Shown: positions 5,790 through 14,282 of the stretch, piece after piece | How the letters are laid out: each line of letters starts with the position of its first letter | Numbering within the stretch: position 1 is the first letter of the stretch | Made by a program: the position numbers and the translations under genes | Notes under the pieces: generated by a model | The model's input: the letters and a program-made list of their open reading frames with translations, nothing else | Databases searched by the model: none | Told to the model about the DNA's origin: nothing | Assembly: GCA_937894585.1 (NCBI GenBank) | Contig: CALBGO010000090.1 | Location: 1 to 28,131, forward strand | Length of the DNA stretch: 28,131 bases | Direction: 5' to 3' | Source of the DNA: an uncultured Eubacterium sp. | GTDB lineage: Bacteria; Bacillota; Clostridia; Peptostreptococcales; Anaerovoracaceae

Positions 5790-7316
5790 TCACACTTCAT
5801 TTACTCGATCCAGTTTCGTCACTACTTCACAATGCACGCCCCATGGGAACATATCTACAGGCGTTCCTTCTATGAATCTATACCCTTTTTCTCCCAAATA
5901 CTTCACATCTCTGGCCAGGGTGGCAGGATCGCAGGACACATACACAATCCGCTCCGGAGAAATTTCCGCTACTGCATCCAGAAGCCGCGGATCGCAGCCT
6001 GCTCGCGGCGGATCTAAAATCACCACATCCGCATGTTCCACACGCAGACTTTCATCCTTCAAATCCTCGCCGCTGACTAATTTCGGCAGTTCTTCCTCCG
6101 CTTTTCCCAATACATATCGCGCATTTACGATATGATTGATGACAGCATTACGATTGGCATCCAGCACCGCACCTTTCACCGATTCGATACCAAGCACCCT
6201 TCCAACCTTATCATAATCAAGCTGACCATTATGCTCTGCCATATACGCCTCTTCCATACTGCGCGCTGCAAAAAGACCGATGGTTCCCACGCCGCAGTAC
6301 AAATCCAGCACAGTCTCGGTTCCGGAAAGCTCCGCATATTCTATAGCCTTTGCATAAAGCCGTTCCATCTGCACCGGGTTCACCTGATAGAAAGACAGCG
6401 GAGAAATCTCAAACTCCAAACCGCCTGCCTGTTCCCGAATCACAGGTTTTCCTGCAATGGTAATCAGTTCTTCGCCCATCACGCTGCCCGGCAGATTGCC
6501 GTTTTTCCCTTTGCAAATGCTGAGTACCACACTTTCCAGACTGTATTCCACGCCGTCCTCTGAAGGCGGCAGATTATAAATATAATCGTCCAGCATCTCC
6601 ACCAGTTTCCTGTGATTAGGGATTCCCTTACCGTTAATCACCAGCACCACCATCACCTCACCGGTGCCGCGAGCCGTCTTTACCACCAGATGCCGCATCA
6701 GACCCTTCTCCCATTTCGGATCGTAGGCAGTAATATTGTCACTTTCCATAAATTGACGCAGGGCCTCTGCCGCAGCCATGGCCGGCATAGACTGAATCTG
6801 ACAGTCATAGCAGTCCACTACCTCATGGCTTTTCGCTTTATAAAAGCCCACTGCAGCCTCTCCCAGATTCTCCACAATACCGCCTTTTCGGGTAATAATA
6901 CCGCCGGTCCAGACAGGCATAGTCGCTTTGTTTCTGTATCTGAAAGGTTCCTCCATACCGATGATCGGGCGCAGAACCGGTTCTTCCAGTCCGCCCAGAC
7001 GAACCAGTTTGTCCCGCACCTGTTTTTCCTTCAAAGCAAGCTGCGCTTCATAAGAAAGACTGCTGTACGGGCAGCCCCCGCAAAGTCCCTGCTCGCTGTA
7101 TTCGCACATCGGCTCGATTCTGGCAGGCGACTCCTCAATCATCGAAATTACCCTGCCAAACGCATAATTCTTCTTTACCTTGGTCAGCTCCACCTCGACC
7201 GTATCGCCGACCACTGCGCCCTTGACAAAAACAGCCAAACCGTTACTTCTTCCGAGACCCTGCCCTTCGTTTGTCATATCTTCGATTTTTATCGTTACTC
7301 TTTGCCCTTTTTCCAT
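5790..7316 (-). CDS. rlmD: RlmD/RumA-family 23S rRNA (uracil-C5)-methyltransferase
   Basis: A 508-residue protein counted from the ATG at 7316. It has an N-terminal TRAM domain (GQRVTIKIEDMTNEGQGLGR), then Fe-S cysteines (C71, C79, C82 in CEYSEQGLCGGCPY, with C169/C172 in the CYDC segment). The C-terminal Rossmann methyltransferase has the SAM motif DLYCGVGT (338-345), DPPRAG (435-440) and the catalytic SCDP with nucleophile C462. The family methylates U1939 and/or U747 of 23S rRNA; position specificity cannot be read here. An in-frame ATG at 7391 exists, but the TRAM domain starts at 7316, preceded by AAAGGT. Even so, the gene begins 74 nt before the end of the helicase gene, in another frame. 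Confidence 0.9.
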   Translation of the reverse strand: MEKGQRVTIKIEDMTNEGQGLGRSNGLAVFVKGAVVGDTVEVELTKVKKNYAFGRVISMIEESPARIEPMCEYSEQGLCGGCPYSSLSYEAQLALKEKQVRDKLVRLGGLEEPVLRPIIGMEEPFRYRNKATMPVWTGGIITRKGGIVENLGEAAVGFYKAKSHEVVDCYDCQIQSMPAMAAAEALRQFMESDNITAYDPKWEKGLMRHLVVKTARGTGEVMVVLVINGKGIPNHRKLVEMLDDYIYNLPPSEDGVEYSLESVVLSICKGKNGNLPGSVMGEELITIAGKPVIREQAGGLEFEISPLSFYQVNPVQMERLYAKAIEYAELSGTETVLDLYCGVGTIGLFAARSMEEAYMAEHNGQLDYDKVGRVLGIESVKGAVLDANRNAVINHIVNARYVLGKAEEELPKLVSGEDLKDESLRVEHADVVILDPPRAGCDPRLLDAVAEISPERIVYVSCDPATLARDVKYLGEKGYRFIEGTPVDMFPWGVHCEVVTKLDRVNEV

Positions 7317-8904
7317 CTTTCTTACCTTTCTTTCCGGTTCCTTTATCCTTATGCTTCTTTGCCTTCTTTCCTCTGCCTGATTTTTCAGCAAAACAATCCC
7401 TGCCGCAGTTTCCTTCCCTGCTGCTCCGGCTTTCTCCGTTACGCTCGTGCTTCCGGCTGTGGCGGCTTTTTCCTGACTTGCCTCTTATATTCTCCTCATC
7501 TTTCTCGCTGCTCTCCCATCTGTCCCGGCGTTCCGCTTCCTTCTCTTCTTTCCGGCTTCGTCCCTTTTTCTCTTTCCGTTCTTTCTGTTTTGATCCACTT
7601 ACCGTCTCCGACTCCGGCTCAATCTCGCCCAAAGTCTGCCGCAGAAATGCTGCCGCAACTTCCAACGGATCCATTCCGTCATCAATACATCGCTTATATA
7701 CGATTTTCATATACGGAGTCAAATCTTTACCCCTACAGTATTCGATAGCCTCCGATACATTTTTATAAGCTTTTACGGTCATAGCGCTGGATGCGGTCGG
7801 CAGTTCTTTTTCTTTGATACGGGTGTTGCAGTACTCCTCCAGAGATTCAATTTTGTACCGCTCCCTGTTTGTTATCAGAGAGACAGCTTTTCCGCTTCTG
7901 CCTGCCCTGCCGGTTCTGCCGATGCGGTGGACATAATACTCCATATCCTGAGGCATATCGTAATTGAACACCATATCCACATCGTCCACATCAATACCCC
8001 TTGCCGCAACATCGGTTGCCAGCAAAAGCTCCAGCTTTCCGTTTCTAAATAAAGTCATCACCCGGTCACGCTGATGCTGAGACAAATCCCCGTGAAGCGC
8101 TTCCGCAGAATAACCTTTTCCTTTGAGCAGCAAAGTCAGCTCATCCACTTTCCGTTTGGTGTTGCAAAAAATCAATGCCCGCTTCGGAGACAGATAGTCC
8201 AGCAGTCTGCAGAGAGAAGTGTCCTTCATTCTCCCTTTCACCACATAAAAACTCTGCTTGATTTTCGGCACGGTCAGTTCTTCCTGTGCTGCCTGCACAT
8301 GCACCGCATCCTTCTGATACATCTGCGTAATTTCCAAAATTTCCTCAGGCATAGTTGCGGAAAACAAAGCAGTCTGCCGTTCCTCCGGCAAGTCTTCGCA
8401 AATGGTTTCGATATCCTCCCGAAAGCCCATATTCAGCATTTCATCGGCTTCATCCAGAACCAGCATACGAAGGCCGAAAAGATCCAAAGTTCCTCTGCGC
8501 AGATGGTCCATCACTCTGCCCGGCGTGCCCACTACAATCGAAACTTTCCCGCGGAGAATACGAAACTGTTTTTCAATATCCTGACCGCCGTAAATAGCAG
8601 CAATCTTCACCCCGGAAACATACTTTGCCATTTTTTTCAGTTCCTCTGCCGCCTGTATTGCCAGTTCTCTGGTCGGACACAGTACCAGTCCCTGCACACA
8701 TCCGGCCTTAACATCGGTATTTTCTATCATAGGAATCCCAAAGGCTGCCGTTTTTCCGGTGCCGGTCTGAGCCTGACCGATAATATCTCCGCCTGCCAAA
8801 AGCCTCGGAATCGCCGCGTCCTGAATCGGTGTCATTTCCACAAAACCCATTTCGGCAAGCCCTTTCAGAATTCTCTTGTCAAGATTCGTTTCACTGTATA
8901 ACAT
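7243..8904 (-). CDS. DEAD-box ATP-dependent RNA helicase (CshA/DeaD type)
   Basis: A 553-residue helicase with all core motifs in order: Q motif (GFVEMTPIQ, 20-28), AQTGTGKT (45-52), PTRELA (77-82), TPGR (127-130), DEAD (151-154), SAT (182-184), IFCNTK (245-250), ATDVAARGID (296-305) and HRIGRTGRAGR (326-336). A helical region follows (about 375-425) and then a Lys/Arg/Ser-rich disordered tail (about 435-553), likely an RNA-binding extension. Such helicases unwind RNA in ribosome assembly and mRNA decay. The last 74 nt of the gene also encode the start of rlmD, so the basic tail and the TRAM domain share DNA. The ribosome binding site is weak (AGTGAGAAATAG before the ATG). Confidence 0.95.
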   Translation of the reverse strand: MLYSETNLDKRILKGLAEMGFVEMTPIQDAAIPRLLAGGDIIGQAQTGTGKTAAFGIPMIENTDVKAGCVQGLVLCPTRELAIQAAEELKKMAKYVSGVKIAAIYGGQDIEKQFRILRGKVSIVVGTPGRVMDHLRRGTLDLFGLRMLVLDEADEMLNMGFREDIETICEDLPEERQTALFSATMPEEILEITQMYQKDAVHVQAAQEELTVPKIKQSFYVVKGRMKDTSLCRLLDYLSPKRALIFCNTKRKVDELTLLLKGKGYSAEALHGDLSQHQRDRVMTLFRNGKLELLLATDVAARGIDVDDVDMVFNYDMPQDMEYYVHRIGRTGRAGRSGKAVSLITNRERYKIESLEEYCNTRIKEKELPTASSAMTVKAYKNVSEAIEYCRGKDLTPYMKIVYKRCIDDGMDPLEVAAAFLRQTLGEIEPESETVSGSKQKERKEKKGRSRKEEKEAERRDRWESSEKDEENIRGKSGKSRHSRKHERNGESRSSREGNCGRDCFAEKSGRGKKAKKHKDKGTGKKGKKDGKRAKSNDKNRRYDKRRAGSRKK

Positions 8905-8939
8905 CTATTTCTCACTTTCTCATTTTTCTTTAATATTTA

Positions 8940-8948
8940 ATTATACCA
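8940..8948 (-). promoter_or_regulatory. Extended -10 promoter of the helicase gene
   Basis: Minus strand TGGTATAAT, a TGn-TATAAT extended -10 with the hexamer at 8940-8945, about 36 nt before the ATG. No good -35 is present at 17 nt. Confidence 0.5.
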
Positions 8949-9056
8949 TAAGTTTTACAGCAAAGATACTCTGACTTTCGACTGCGGTGGCTTACGGACA
9001 GTCTTTCGGCTTCGGTGAACTGCGGCGAAACAAGCGGATTTGCTGATTTTTCCGCA

Positions 9057-9086
9057 CTCAAAAACCGCTCCCCTTCAGAAGCGGTT
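9057..9086 (-). terminator. Rho-independent terminator after the thioesterase gene
   Basis: Minus strand: AACCGCT (9080-9086) pairs with AGCGGTT (9063-9069) around a 10-nt loop, followed by TTTGAG. A second hairpin, GCGGA...TCCGC at 9034-9055, lies just beyond it. Confidence 0.7.
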
Positions 9087-9122
9087 CTTCTCCCCTGCAC
9101 ATAAGTATCTGCTGTACGACAA

Positions 9123-9605
9123 TTACACCTGCAAAGCTTTATCCCTGCTGCCAATCACCATAAAGCTGCCCATAGCGGTCGCGCACAGTTTCCCGGTTTC
9201 CTTGTCAAATGCTTTGCCCATTCCCCGCACCATACGCCGACCTACATTCGTATAATCGATATGAAAAATGTATTCTTCATTGTTAAAAGGTTTGAGGAAG
9301 CTAACGGAAAGGTCGGTAGTCGTTACATTCATTCCTGTCAGTCCTACCGCGCCCATACCTGTTGCCGTATCGAAAAGGCTTGCAATCACGCCGCCATGTA
9401 CACCGCCTCCGGGATTTCTGCACCACTGCCCCGCAGTAAATGCCATTTCCACAAAAGACTCCTCCCTGCTGCAGTCGAGAAGCCGAAGTCCCAGGCGATG
9501 ATTAAAACGCTCCGGCTGCATTGCAGAGCCCGAAACAACCTCCTCCATAATTTTTGCAAATTCTGTATCTTTCAATGCTTTTCGCTGCCTTTCTAAAAAA
9601 TCCAT
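9123..9605 (-). CDS. PaaI-family hotdog-fold thioesterase
   Basis: A 160-residue protein with the hotdog-fold signature NPGGGVHGGVIASLFDTA (64-81), the segment that forms the active-site helix in PaaI/YbgC-like acyl-CoA thioesterases, then TTDLSVSFLKPF and a C-terminal strand ending in GSFMVIG. The family hydrolyses acyl- or aryl-CoA esters in the cytoplasm; the substrate is unknown. No ribosome binding site precedes the ATG. Instead a promoter with a perfect TTGACA lies so close that transcription should begin at or next to the start codon. The gene is monocistronic, between that promoter and a terminator. Confidence 0.85.
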   Translation of the reverse strand: MDFLERQRKALKDTEFAKIMEEVVSGSAMQPERFNHRLGLRLLDCSREESFVEMAFTAGQWCRNPGGGVHGGVIASLFDTATGMGAVGLTGMNVTTTDLSVSFLKPFNNEEYIFHIDYTNVGRRMVRGMGKAFDKETGKLCATAMGSFMVIGSRDKALQV

Positions 9606-9609
9606 TACT

Positions 9610-9637
9610 ATTTTATCACTGCCGCCGAAGTTGTCAA
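9610..9637 (-). promoter_or_regulatory. Promoter predicting a leaderless thioesterase mRNA
   Basis: Minus strand: TTGACA (9632-9637), 16-nt spacer, TAAAAT (9610-9615). The -10 ends four bases before the ATG at 9605, so the predicted +1 falls within the start codon or a base or two before it. Confidence 0.6.
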
Positions 9638-9764
9638 GAACACGCGTCCGAGTTCATACTAAAACGGCAGGCCTGAGTCGGTGTCAGATGTGCTGATTGC
9701 TTCCGGGTCGATTTCAAATACGCTGTGTAAACACAATATATCCGCAGCTGTTTTTTAAATATGG

Positions 9765-10008
9765 AAAAAATGACACACTGTCACTATATAGGAACCTCTT
9801 ATGCCATTTCTCTAAAACCATATACTGCAAAAATGACAGGTTGTCCCTAAAATCAATACAAACCTGTCATTTTTCATCTCTGCCGCCTTTATCATATCCT
9901 CTTATTTTTACTTTTATTCCATTATATTACATAAAAAACATGCGTGTGATAGGGTTTATCTCTGTTTTTTTGACATAAACGCTAAAAAAAAGAATCATTG
10001 TGTCATTT
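9765..10008. repeat. Nested AAATGACAC palindromes in a 517-bp intergenic region
   Basis: The outer arms AAATGACACA (9768-9777) and TGTGTCATTT (9999-10008) flank an inner perfect 14-bp inverted repeat, AAAAATGACAGGTT (9829-9842) with AACCTGTCATTTTT (9861-9874). The inner hairpin has T runs on both strands and could act as a bidirectional terminator. No gene is supported anywhere between 9606 and 10122. Confidence 0.75.
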
Positions 10009-10021
10009 CCGCCTGCGAACT

Positions 10022-10071
10022 GAAAAGAAAAATGACACACGCTTTATCTATATAAGCCAAGTGTGTCATTT
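10022..10071 (-). terminator. Rho-independent terminator of the V-ATPase operon
   Basis: Minus strand: AAATGACACAC (10061-10071) pairs perfectly with GTGTGTCATTT (10030-10040) and continues into TTCTTTTC; GCTT/AAGC can pair inside the loop. It lies about 50 nt after the subunit D stop. Its arms are the same AAATGACAC motif as the neighbouring palindromes. Confidence 0.8.
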
Positions 10072-10122
10072 CATTCATATCCGCATCATTTTTTATGTGC
10101 GCAATTTCTTATGAAGCAAATG

Positions 10123-10809
10123 CTATGCCCGCTGCATCGCTTCTTCGTCTTTTCTGCGTTTTTCGGCGATGGCTTCCTCCAGCATCATATCCTTAACCTT
10201 CATCAGACGAGTCTGATTGCCTCGCTCGTTTTCGTCAAGCTTCATCTGAATATACTTAATCGTCACCTCAAGACGAGGAATCATTACATATTCCAGCGCA
10301 TTTACACGGCGGCGGGTCTTTTCCAGTTCCGCAGCCAGAAGCTGCGTTTCCTTTTCCTTCGCAGCCAAATCAAGCAGCATCGGAAACAGGTCTGCAAGCT
10401 CGGATACCGCATTATCCAATTCTCCCGAGGTACGGGCAAAACCGTAAGGGAAAATATTGGTCGGGTCCTCGGCGGTGGTCTTAAAATCAAACACCGGTAC
10501 ATCGACGCTCATATTATTCTTGTTTCCTACTTCCAGAACAACGCCCTGCTTCGGAAACATCAGAGATTCCTCCATAACCTCCTGACTCATAATGGCGCTG
10601 GCAATGGAGAAATTCTTGTAAACATCTGCAAGACGGTTTTCCACTTCCTGACGAAGACGACCGTTTTCACGGGCAAGCTCCAGAAATTCCTTCATCAGTT
10701 CGTCCCGCTTATCCTTCAAAAGCTTATGACCGCGGGTTGCGGTTTTCAAACGCTTTTTCAGAGAAGTCAGCATCATACGGGTCGGATTTACATTCATTCT
10801 TTCTGCCAT
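10123..10809 (-). CDS. ntpD: V-type ATP synthase/ATPase subunit D
   Basis: A 228-residue central-stalk subunit. The family N-terminus NVNPTRMMLTSLKKRLKTATRGHKLLKDKRDEL is followed by long helices, and near 165-185 by the conserved EKTRRRVNALEYVMIPRLE. The C-terminal helix ends in charged residues. Subunit D forms the rotor axle inside the A3B3 head and contacts subunit F. It is the last gene of the operon: it follows subunit B after 10 nt, has a TAGGTGA ribosome binding site, and is followed by a strong terminator. Confidence 0.95.
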   Translation of the reverse strand: MAERMNVNPTRMMLTSLKKRLKTATRGHKLLKDKRDELMKEFLELARENGRLRQEVENRLADVYKNFSIASAIMSQEVMEESLMFPKQGVVLEVGNKNNMSVDVPVFDFKTTAEDPTNIFPYGFARTSGELDNAVSELADLFPMLLDLAAKEKETQLLAAELEKTRRRVNALEYVMIPRLEVTIKYIQMKLDENERGNQTRLMKVKDMMLEEAIAEKRRKDEEAMQRA

Positions 10810-10819
10810 GTAAAATCAC

Positions 10820-12187
10820 CTACCCTAAATATTTTTCAATGTATTCGTCTTTGATTCTCTTCAGCTCGCTCTTCGGCAGCATCTTCAGAAGCTCCCAACC
10901 CAGATTCAGCGTTTCTTCAATAGTTCTGTCCTTTTCGTAGCCCTGAGAAACATACTGTTTCTCAAATTCCTGACTGAACTTAGCGTACATCAGGTCAATA
11001 TCCGTCAGCGCCGCTTCGCCTAAAATCGTCATCAGTTCCAGACATTCTTTGCCTCTGGCATAAGCTGCAAAGAGCTGATTCATAGTGTCGGCATGATCCT
11101 CACGGGTTTTGCCTTTGCCGATTCCCTTATCTTTCAGACGGGACAGAGACGGCAGTACATCAATCGGCGGCTGCACGCCTTTGCGGTACAGTTCACGAGA
11201 CAAAATAATCTGTCCTTCTGTAATATATCCTGTCAGGTCGGGAATCGGATGAGTTTTATCTTCTTCCGGCATAGTCAGAATCGGAATCATGGTGATGGAA
11301 CCTTCCTGATCTCTCTTTCTGCCTGCTCTTTCATACATAGTTGCAAGGTCGGTATACAGGTAGCCCGGATAACCGCGGCGGCCCGGTACTTCCTTACGGG
11401 CTGCGGATACTTCACGAAGTGCTTCCGCGTAGTTTGTGATATCCGTCAAAATAACCAGCACATGCATACCAAGGTCAAATGCCAGATACTCCGCAGCGGT
11501 CAGCGCCATACGCGGCGTTGCGATACGCTCTACCGCAGGGTCGCTGGCAAGGTTCATAAACATAACCGTTCTGTCGATAGCGCCGGTTCTTCTGAAGTCG
11601 GAAGCGAAGAAGTCCGCTTCTTCGTAAGTGATACCGATGGCTGCAAAGACTACCGCAAAGTTGCTCTCTCCGCCGATTACTTTTGCCTGACGGGCAATCT
11701 GGGCGGCAAGATCCGCGTGCGGAAGACCGGAAGCAGAGAAAATAGGCAGTTTCTGTCCTCTTACCAGTGTATTCAATCCGTCGATTGCAGATACGCCGGT
11801 CTGGATAAATTCAGCAGGATAGTCGCGGGCAGCCGGATTCATCGGCAGACCGTTGATATCCAGTTTCTTTTCCGGAATAATTTCGGGACCGCCGTCTGCA
11901 GCTCTTCCCATACCGTCAAACACTCTTCCCAGCATTTCCGGAGAAACGGCAAGCTGTGTGCCGTGGCCGAGGAACTTCACGGAGGATTCCTTCAGGTTGA
12001 TACCTGCCGCGCTTTCAAAAAGCTGCACCAGAGCATCATTTCCGTTGATTTCCAGCACTTTGCACAGACGAGTTTCCCCGCTCGGCAAAACGATTTCGCC
12101 CAGCTCATCGTAAGTTACATTTTCTACATCTTTTACCAGCATCAGAGGGCCGGCAACTTCTGATATGGTCTTGTATTCTTTAATCAT
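10820..12187 (-). CDS. ntpB: V-type ATP synthase/ATPase subunit B
   Basis: A 455-residue non-catalytic head subunit starting MIKEYKTISEVAGPLMLVKD. The position of the Walker A motif is occupied by the degenerate SASGLPHADL (151-160), as expected for B subunits. The alpha/beta-family segment PAVERIATPRMALTAAEY is present. B subunits alternate with A in the hexamer and contribute to the nucleotide interface. The start overlaps the stop of subunit A by 8 nt in an ATGATTAA arrangement, so translation is probably coupled, matching the 1:1 stoichiometry. Confidence 0.96.
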   Translation of the reverse strand: MIKEYKTISEVAGPLMLVKDVENVTYDELGEIVLPSGETRLCKVLEINGNDALVQLFESAAGINLKESSVKFLGHGTQLAVSPEMLGRVFDGMGRAADGGPEIIPEKKLDINGLPMNPAARDYPAEFIQTGVSAIDGLNTLVRGQKLPIFSASGLPHADLAAQIARQAKVIGGESNFAVVFAAIGITYEEADFFASDFRRTGAIDRTVMFMNLASDPAVERIATPRMALTAAEYLAFDLGMHVLVILTDITNYAEALREVSAARKEVPGRRGYPGYLYTDLATMYERAGRKRDQEGSITMIPILTMPEEDKTHPIPDLTGYITEGQIILSRELYRKGVQPPIDVLPSLSRLKDKGIGKGKTREDHADTMNQLFAAYARGKECLELMTILGEAALTDIDLMYAKFSQEFEKQYVSQGYEKDRTIEETLNLGWELLKMLPKSELKRIKDEYIEKYLG

Positions 12188-13958
12188 CGTCTTCAGCCTC
12201 CTTGCTTACTAAATCGGAAATTTCCTTCTTCATTGCCGCCAGAGTTTCTTCATAAGTTTCGTCCACCTTGGACTCTTCCACATATTTGAAACGACCGATG
12301 GTTTCCCGGACGGAAAGACCTGCAAGCTGTGCGAACGGTGCGCCTTTTCCCGCAGCATCTTTTGCCAGATGATAGTAGCTTAAAATTAGTTTCAGCATCT
12401 TATACTGTTTATTCATTGATGCGTAAGTATCCACTTCATGAAATGCATTCTGGTGCAGATAGTCTTCACGAATGGACTTGGCGGATTCCAGTTTCACTCT
12501 GTCTTCGAAAGAGAGTGCATCTACACCGACCAGCTGAACGATTTCATTAAGCTCTGCTTCTTCCTGCAGCAGCATCAGCACCTCAGCCCGAAGCTGCGGA
12601 AATTCCTTGCTGACATTTTCTTCGTACCATTTTGTCAGACGGTCCACATACAGAGAGTAGCTCTGCAGCCAGTTGATAGCCGGGAAATGTCTCTTGTAAG
12701 CCAGGGAAGAATCCAGACACCAGAATACCTTTACAATACGAAGTGTTGCCTGAGATACCGGTTCCGAAATGTCGCCGCCCGGAGGAGATACCGCGCCGAT
12801 TGCGGAAAGTGCGCCGAGACGTCCTTCTTTACCCAGTGAAATCACACGGCCCGCTCTTTCGTAGAACTGAGCAAGACGAGAGCCCAGATAAGCAGGATAT
12901 CCTTCTTCACCCGGCATTTCTTCAAGACGGCCGCTCATTTCACGAAGAGCTTCTGCCCAGCGGGAAGTGGAGTCAGCCATCAGAGCCACTGAGTATCCCA
13001 TATCTCTGAAATATTCCGCAATGGTAATCCCTGTATAGATGGATGCTTCACGAGCCGCTACCGGCATATCGGAAGTATTCGCAATCAAAACGGTTCTCTT
13101 CATCAGAGATTCGCCGGTTCTCGGGTCGGCAAGCTCAGGAAATTCCATCAGTACATCGGTCATTTCGTTGCCGCGTTCGCCGCAGCCGATATAAACCACG
13201 ATATCTGCGTCAGCCCATTTTGCCAGCTGATGCTGCACTACGGTTTTACCTGATCCGAAAGGTCCCGGTACCGCAGCTACACCGCCTTTTGCAATCGGAA
13301 ACATCGTATCGATAACACGCTGTCCCGTAACCAGAGGCATTTCAGGCACCAGTTTTTCTTTGTACGGTCTGCCCCTTCTTACCGGCCACTTCTGCATCAT
13401 GGAAAGCTCGGCAATGCTGCCGTCTTCCTTCTTTACGGTGCAGACAATTTCTTCCACGGTAAACTCGCCGCCGCGGATGGATTCCACGGTGCCGCTGATG
13501 CCGTAAGGCACCATAATTTTCTGTTCAACGATGACGGTTTCCTGTACAGTACCGATGATATCGCCGGCCTCCACCGCATCGCCTTCTTTTACAACGGGAA
13601 CAAACTCCCACTTCTTTTCTCTGTTCAAAGACGGAACGCTGATACCTCTTGTGATATTGGCTCCGGCTTTCTCTCTCATAGCTTCCAGCGGACGCTGAAT
13701 GCCGTCATACATAGTTTCAATCAGGCCCGGCCCCAGCTCTACGGAAAGCTGCGCTCCTGTAGTTACAACCGGCGCTCCCGGTCCGATTCCCGCAGTCTCC
13801 TCATAAACCTGAATGGAGGCCATATCGCCTCTCATCTCTATAATTTCACCGATCAGTCCCAGGTCGCCTACACGAACCACGTCGAACATATCGGCGTCTT
13901 CCATGCCTGATGCAACTACCAGCGGTCCTGAAACCTTAACGATTTTTCCCTGACTCAT
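12180..13958 (-). CDS. ntpA: V-type ATP synthase/ATPase catalytic subunit A
   Basis: A 592-residue catalytic subunit of normal length. The Walker A motif GPFGSGKT is at 232-239, with GERGNEM at 260-266 carrying the general-base glutamate, and ADSTSRWAEALREMSGRLEEMPGEEG downstream in pieces typical of the family. The insertion (non-homologous region) between the N-terminal barrel and the P-loop, about 110-190, is present as in all A subunits. The start abuts the stop of subunit F, and the ATG is preceded by a GGAGG-containing stretch. It couples ATP hydrolysis or synthesis to rotation of the central stalk. Confidence 0.97.
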   Translation of the reverse strand: MSQGKIVKVSGPLVVASGMEDADMFDVVRVGDLGLIGEIIEMRGDMASIQVYEETAGIGPGAPVVTTGAQLSVELGPGLIETMYDGIQRPLEAMREKAGANITRGISVPSLNREKKWEFVPVVKEGDAVEAGDIIGTVQETVIVEQKIMVPYGISGTVESIRGGEFTVEEIVCTVKKEDGSIAELSMMQKWPVRRGRPYKEKLVPEMPLVTGQRVIDTMFPIAKGGVAAVPGPFGSGKTVVQHQLAKWADADIVVYIGCGERGNEMTDVLMEFPELADPRTGESLMKRTVLIANTSDMPVAAREASIYTGITIAEYFRDMGYSVALMADSTSRWAEALREMSGRLEEMPGEEGYPAYLGSRLAQFYERAGRVISLGKEGRLGALSAIGAVSPPGGDISEPVSQATLRIVKVFWCLDSSLAYKRHFPAINWLQSYSLYVDRLTKWYEENVSKEFPQLRAEVLMLLQEEAELNEIVQLVGVDALSFEDRVKLESAKSIREDYLHQNAFHEVDTYASMNKQYKMLKLILSYYHLAKDAAGKGAPFAQLAGLSVRETIGRFKYVEESKVDETYEETLAAMKKEISDLVSKEAEDDD

Positions 13959-14282
13959 CTATTTTTCACCTCCAAACAGTATATCTGCCCCGACGGCCCG
14001 TTCCACAGCCTTGCTCACACTGCGCATACCTTCACCGGTAGCGCCTTCCTTGCCCGGAATCGTTATAATCGCAGGCAGCCGCAGGTCTTTATATCTGTCA
14101 ATATCCTCTTTCATCTCTGCCGCCAGATTTTCTGTGATATAAATAATCGCATAATCTTCCTTTGCCAGCTGATGAAGGGTTTTCTTTGCTTTTTCAGCCC
14201 GGCCGCAGTGAAACACATCAAGTCCCACGGCTTTAAACCCCAGAACAGTGTCAATGCTGCCGATTACACCTATTTTATACAT
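13959..14282 (-). CDS. ntpG: V-type ATP synthase/ATPase subunit F (NtpG of E. hirae)
   Basis: A 107-residue Rossmann-like stalk subunit beginning MYKIGVIGSIDTVLGFKAVGLDV, with the conserved AIIYITE strand and PAIITIPGKEGATGEGM loop. It binds subunit D at the base of the rotor. Its start overlaps the end of subunit C by 8 nt, and its stop directly precedes the subunit A start. The gene name follows E. hirae, where subunit F is called NtpG; other schemes use ntpF or atpF. Confidence 0.92.
   Translation of the reverse strand: MYKIGVIGSIDTVLGFKAVGLDVFHCGRAEKAKKTLHQLAKEDYAIIYITENLAAEMKEDIDRYKDLRLPAIITIPGKEGATGEGMRSVSKAVERAVGADILFGGEK

Noticed and set aside
6612..7748. Plus-strand open frame of 378 codons
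   Set aside because: Antisense to rlmD and the helicase tail; no ribosome binding site and no recognisable domain.
8930..9154. Minus-strand open frame of 74 codons
   Set aside because: It covers the terminator of the thioesterase gene and the helicase promoter, so it is unlikely to be translated.
11093..12163. Plus-strand open frame of 356 codons
   Set aside because: Antisense to V-ATPase subunit B; a shadow caused by the codon bias of that gene.
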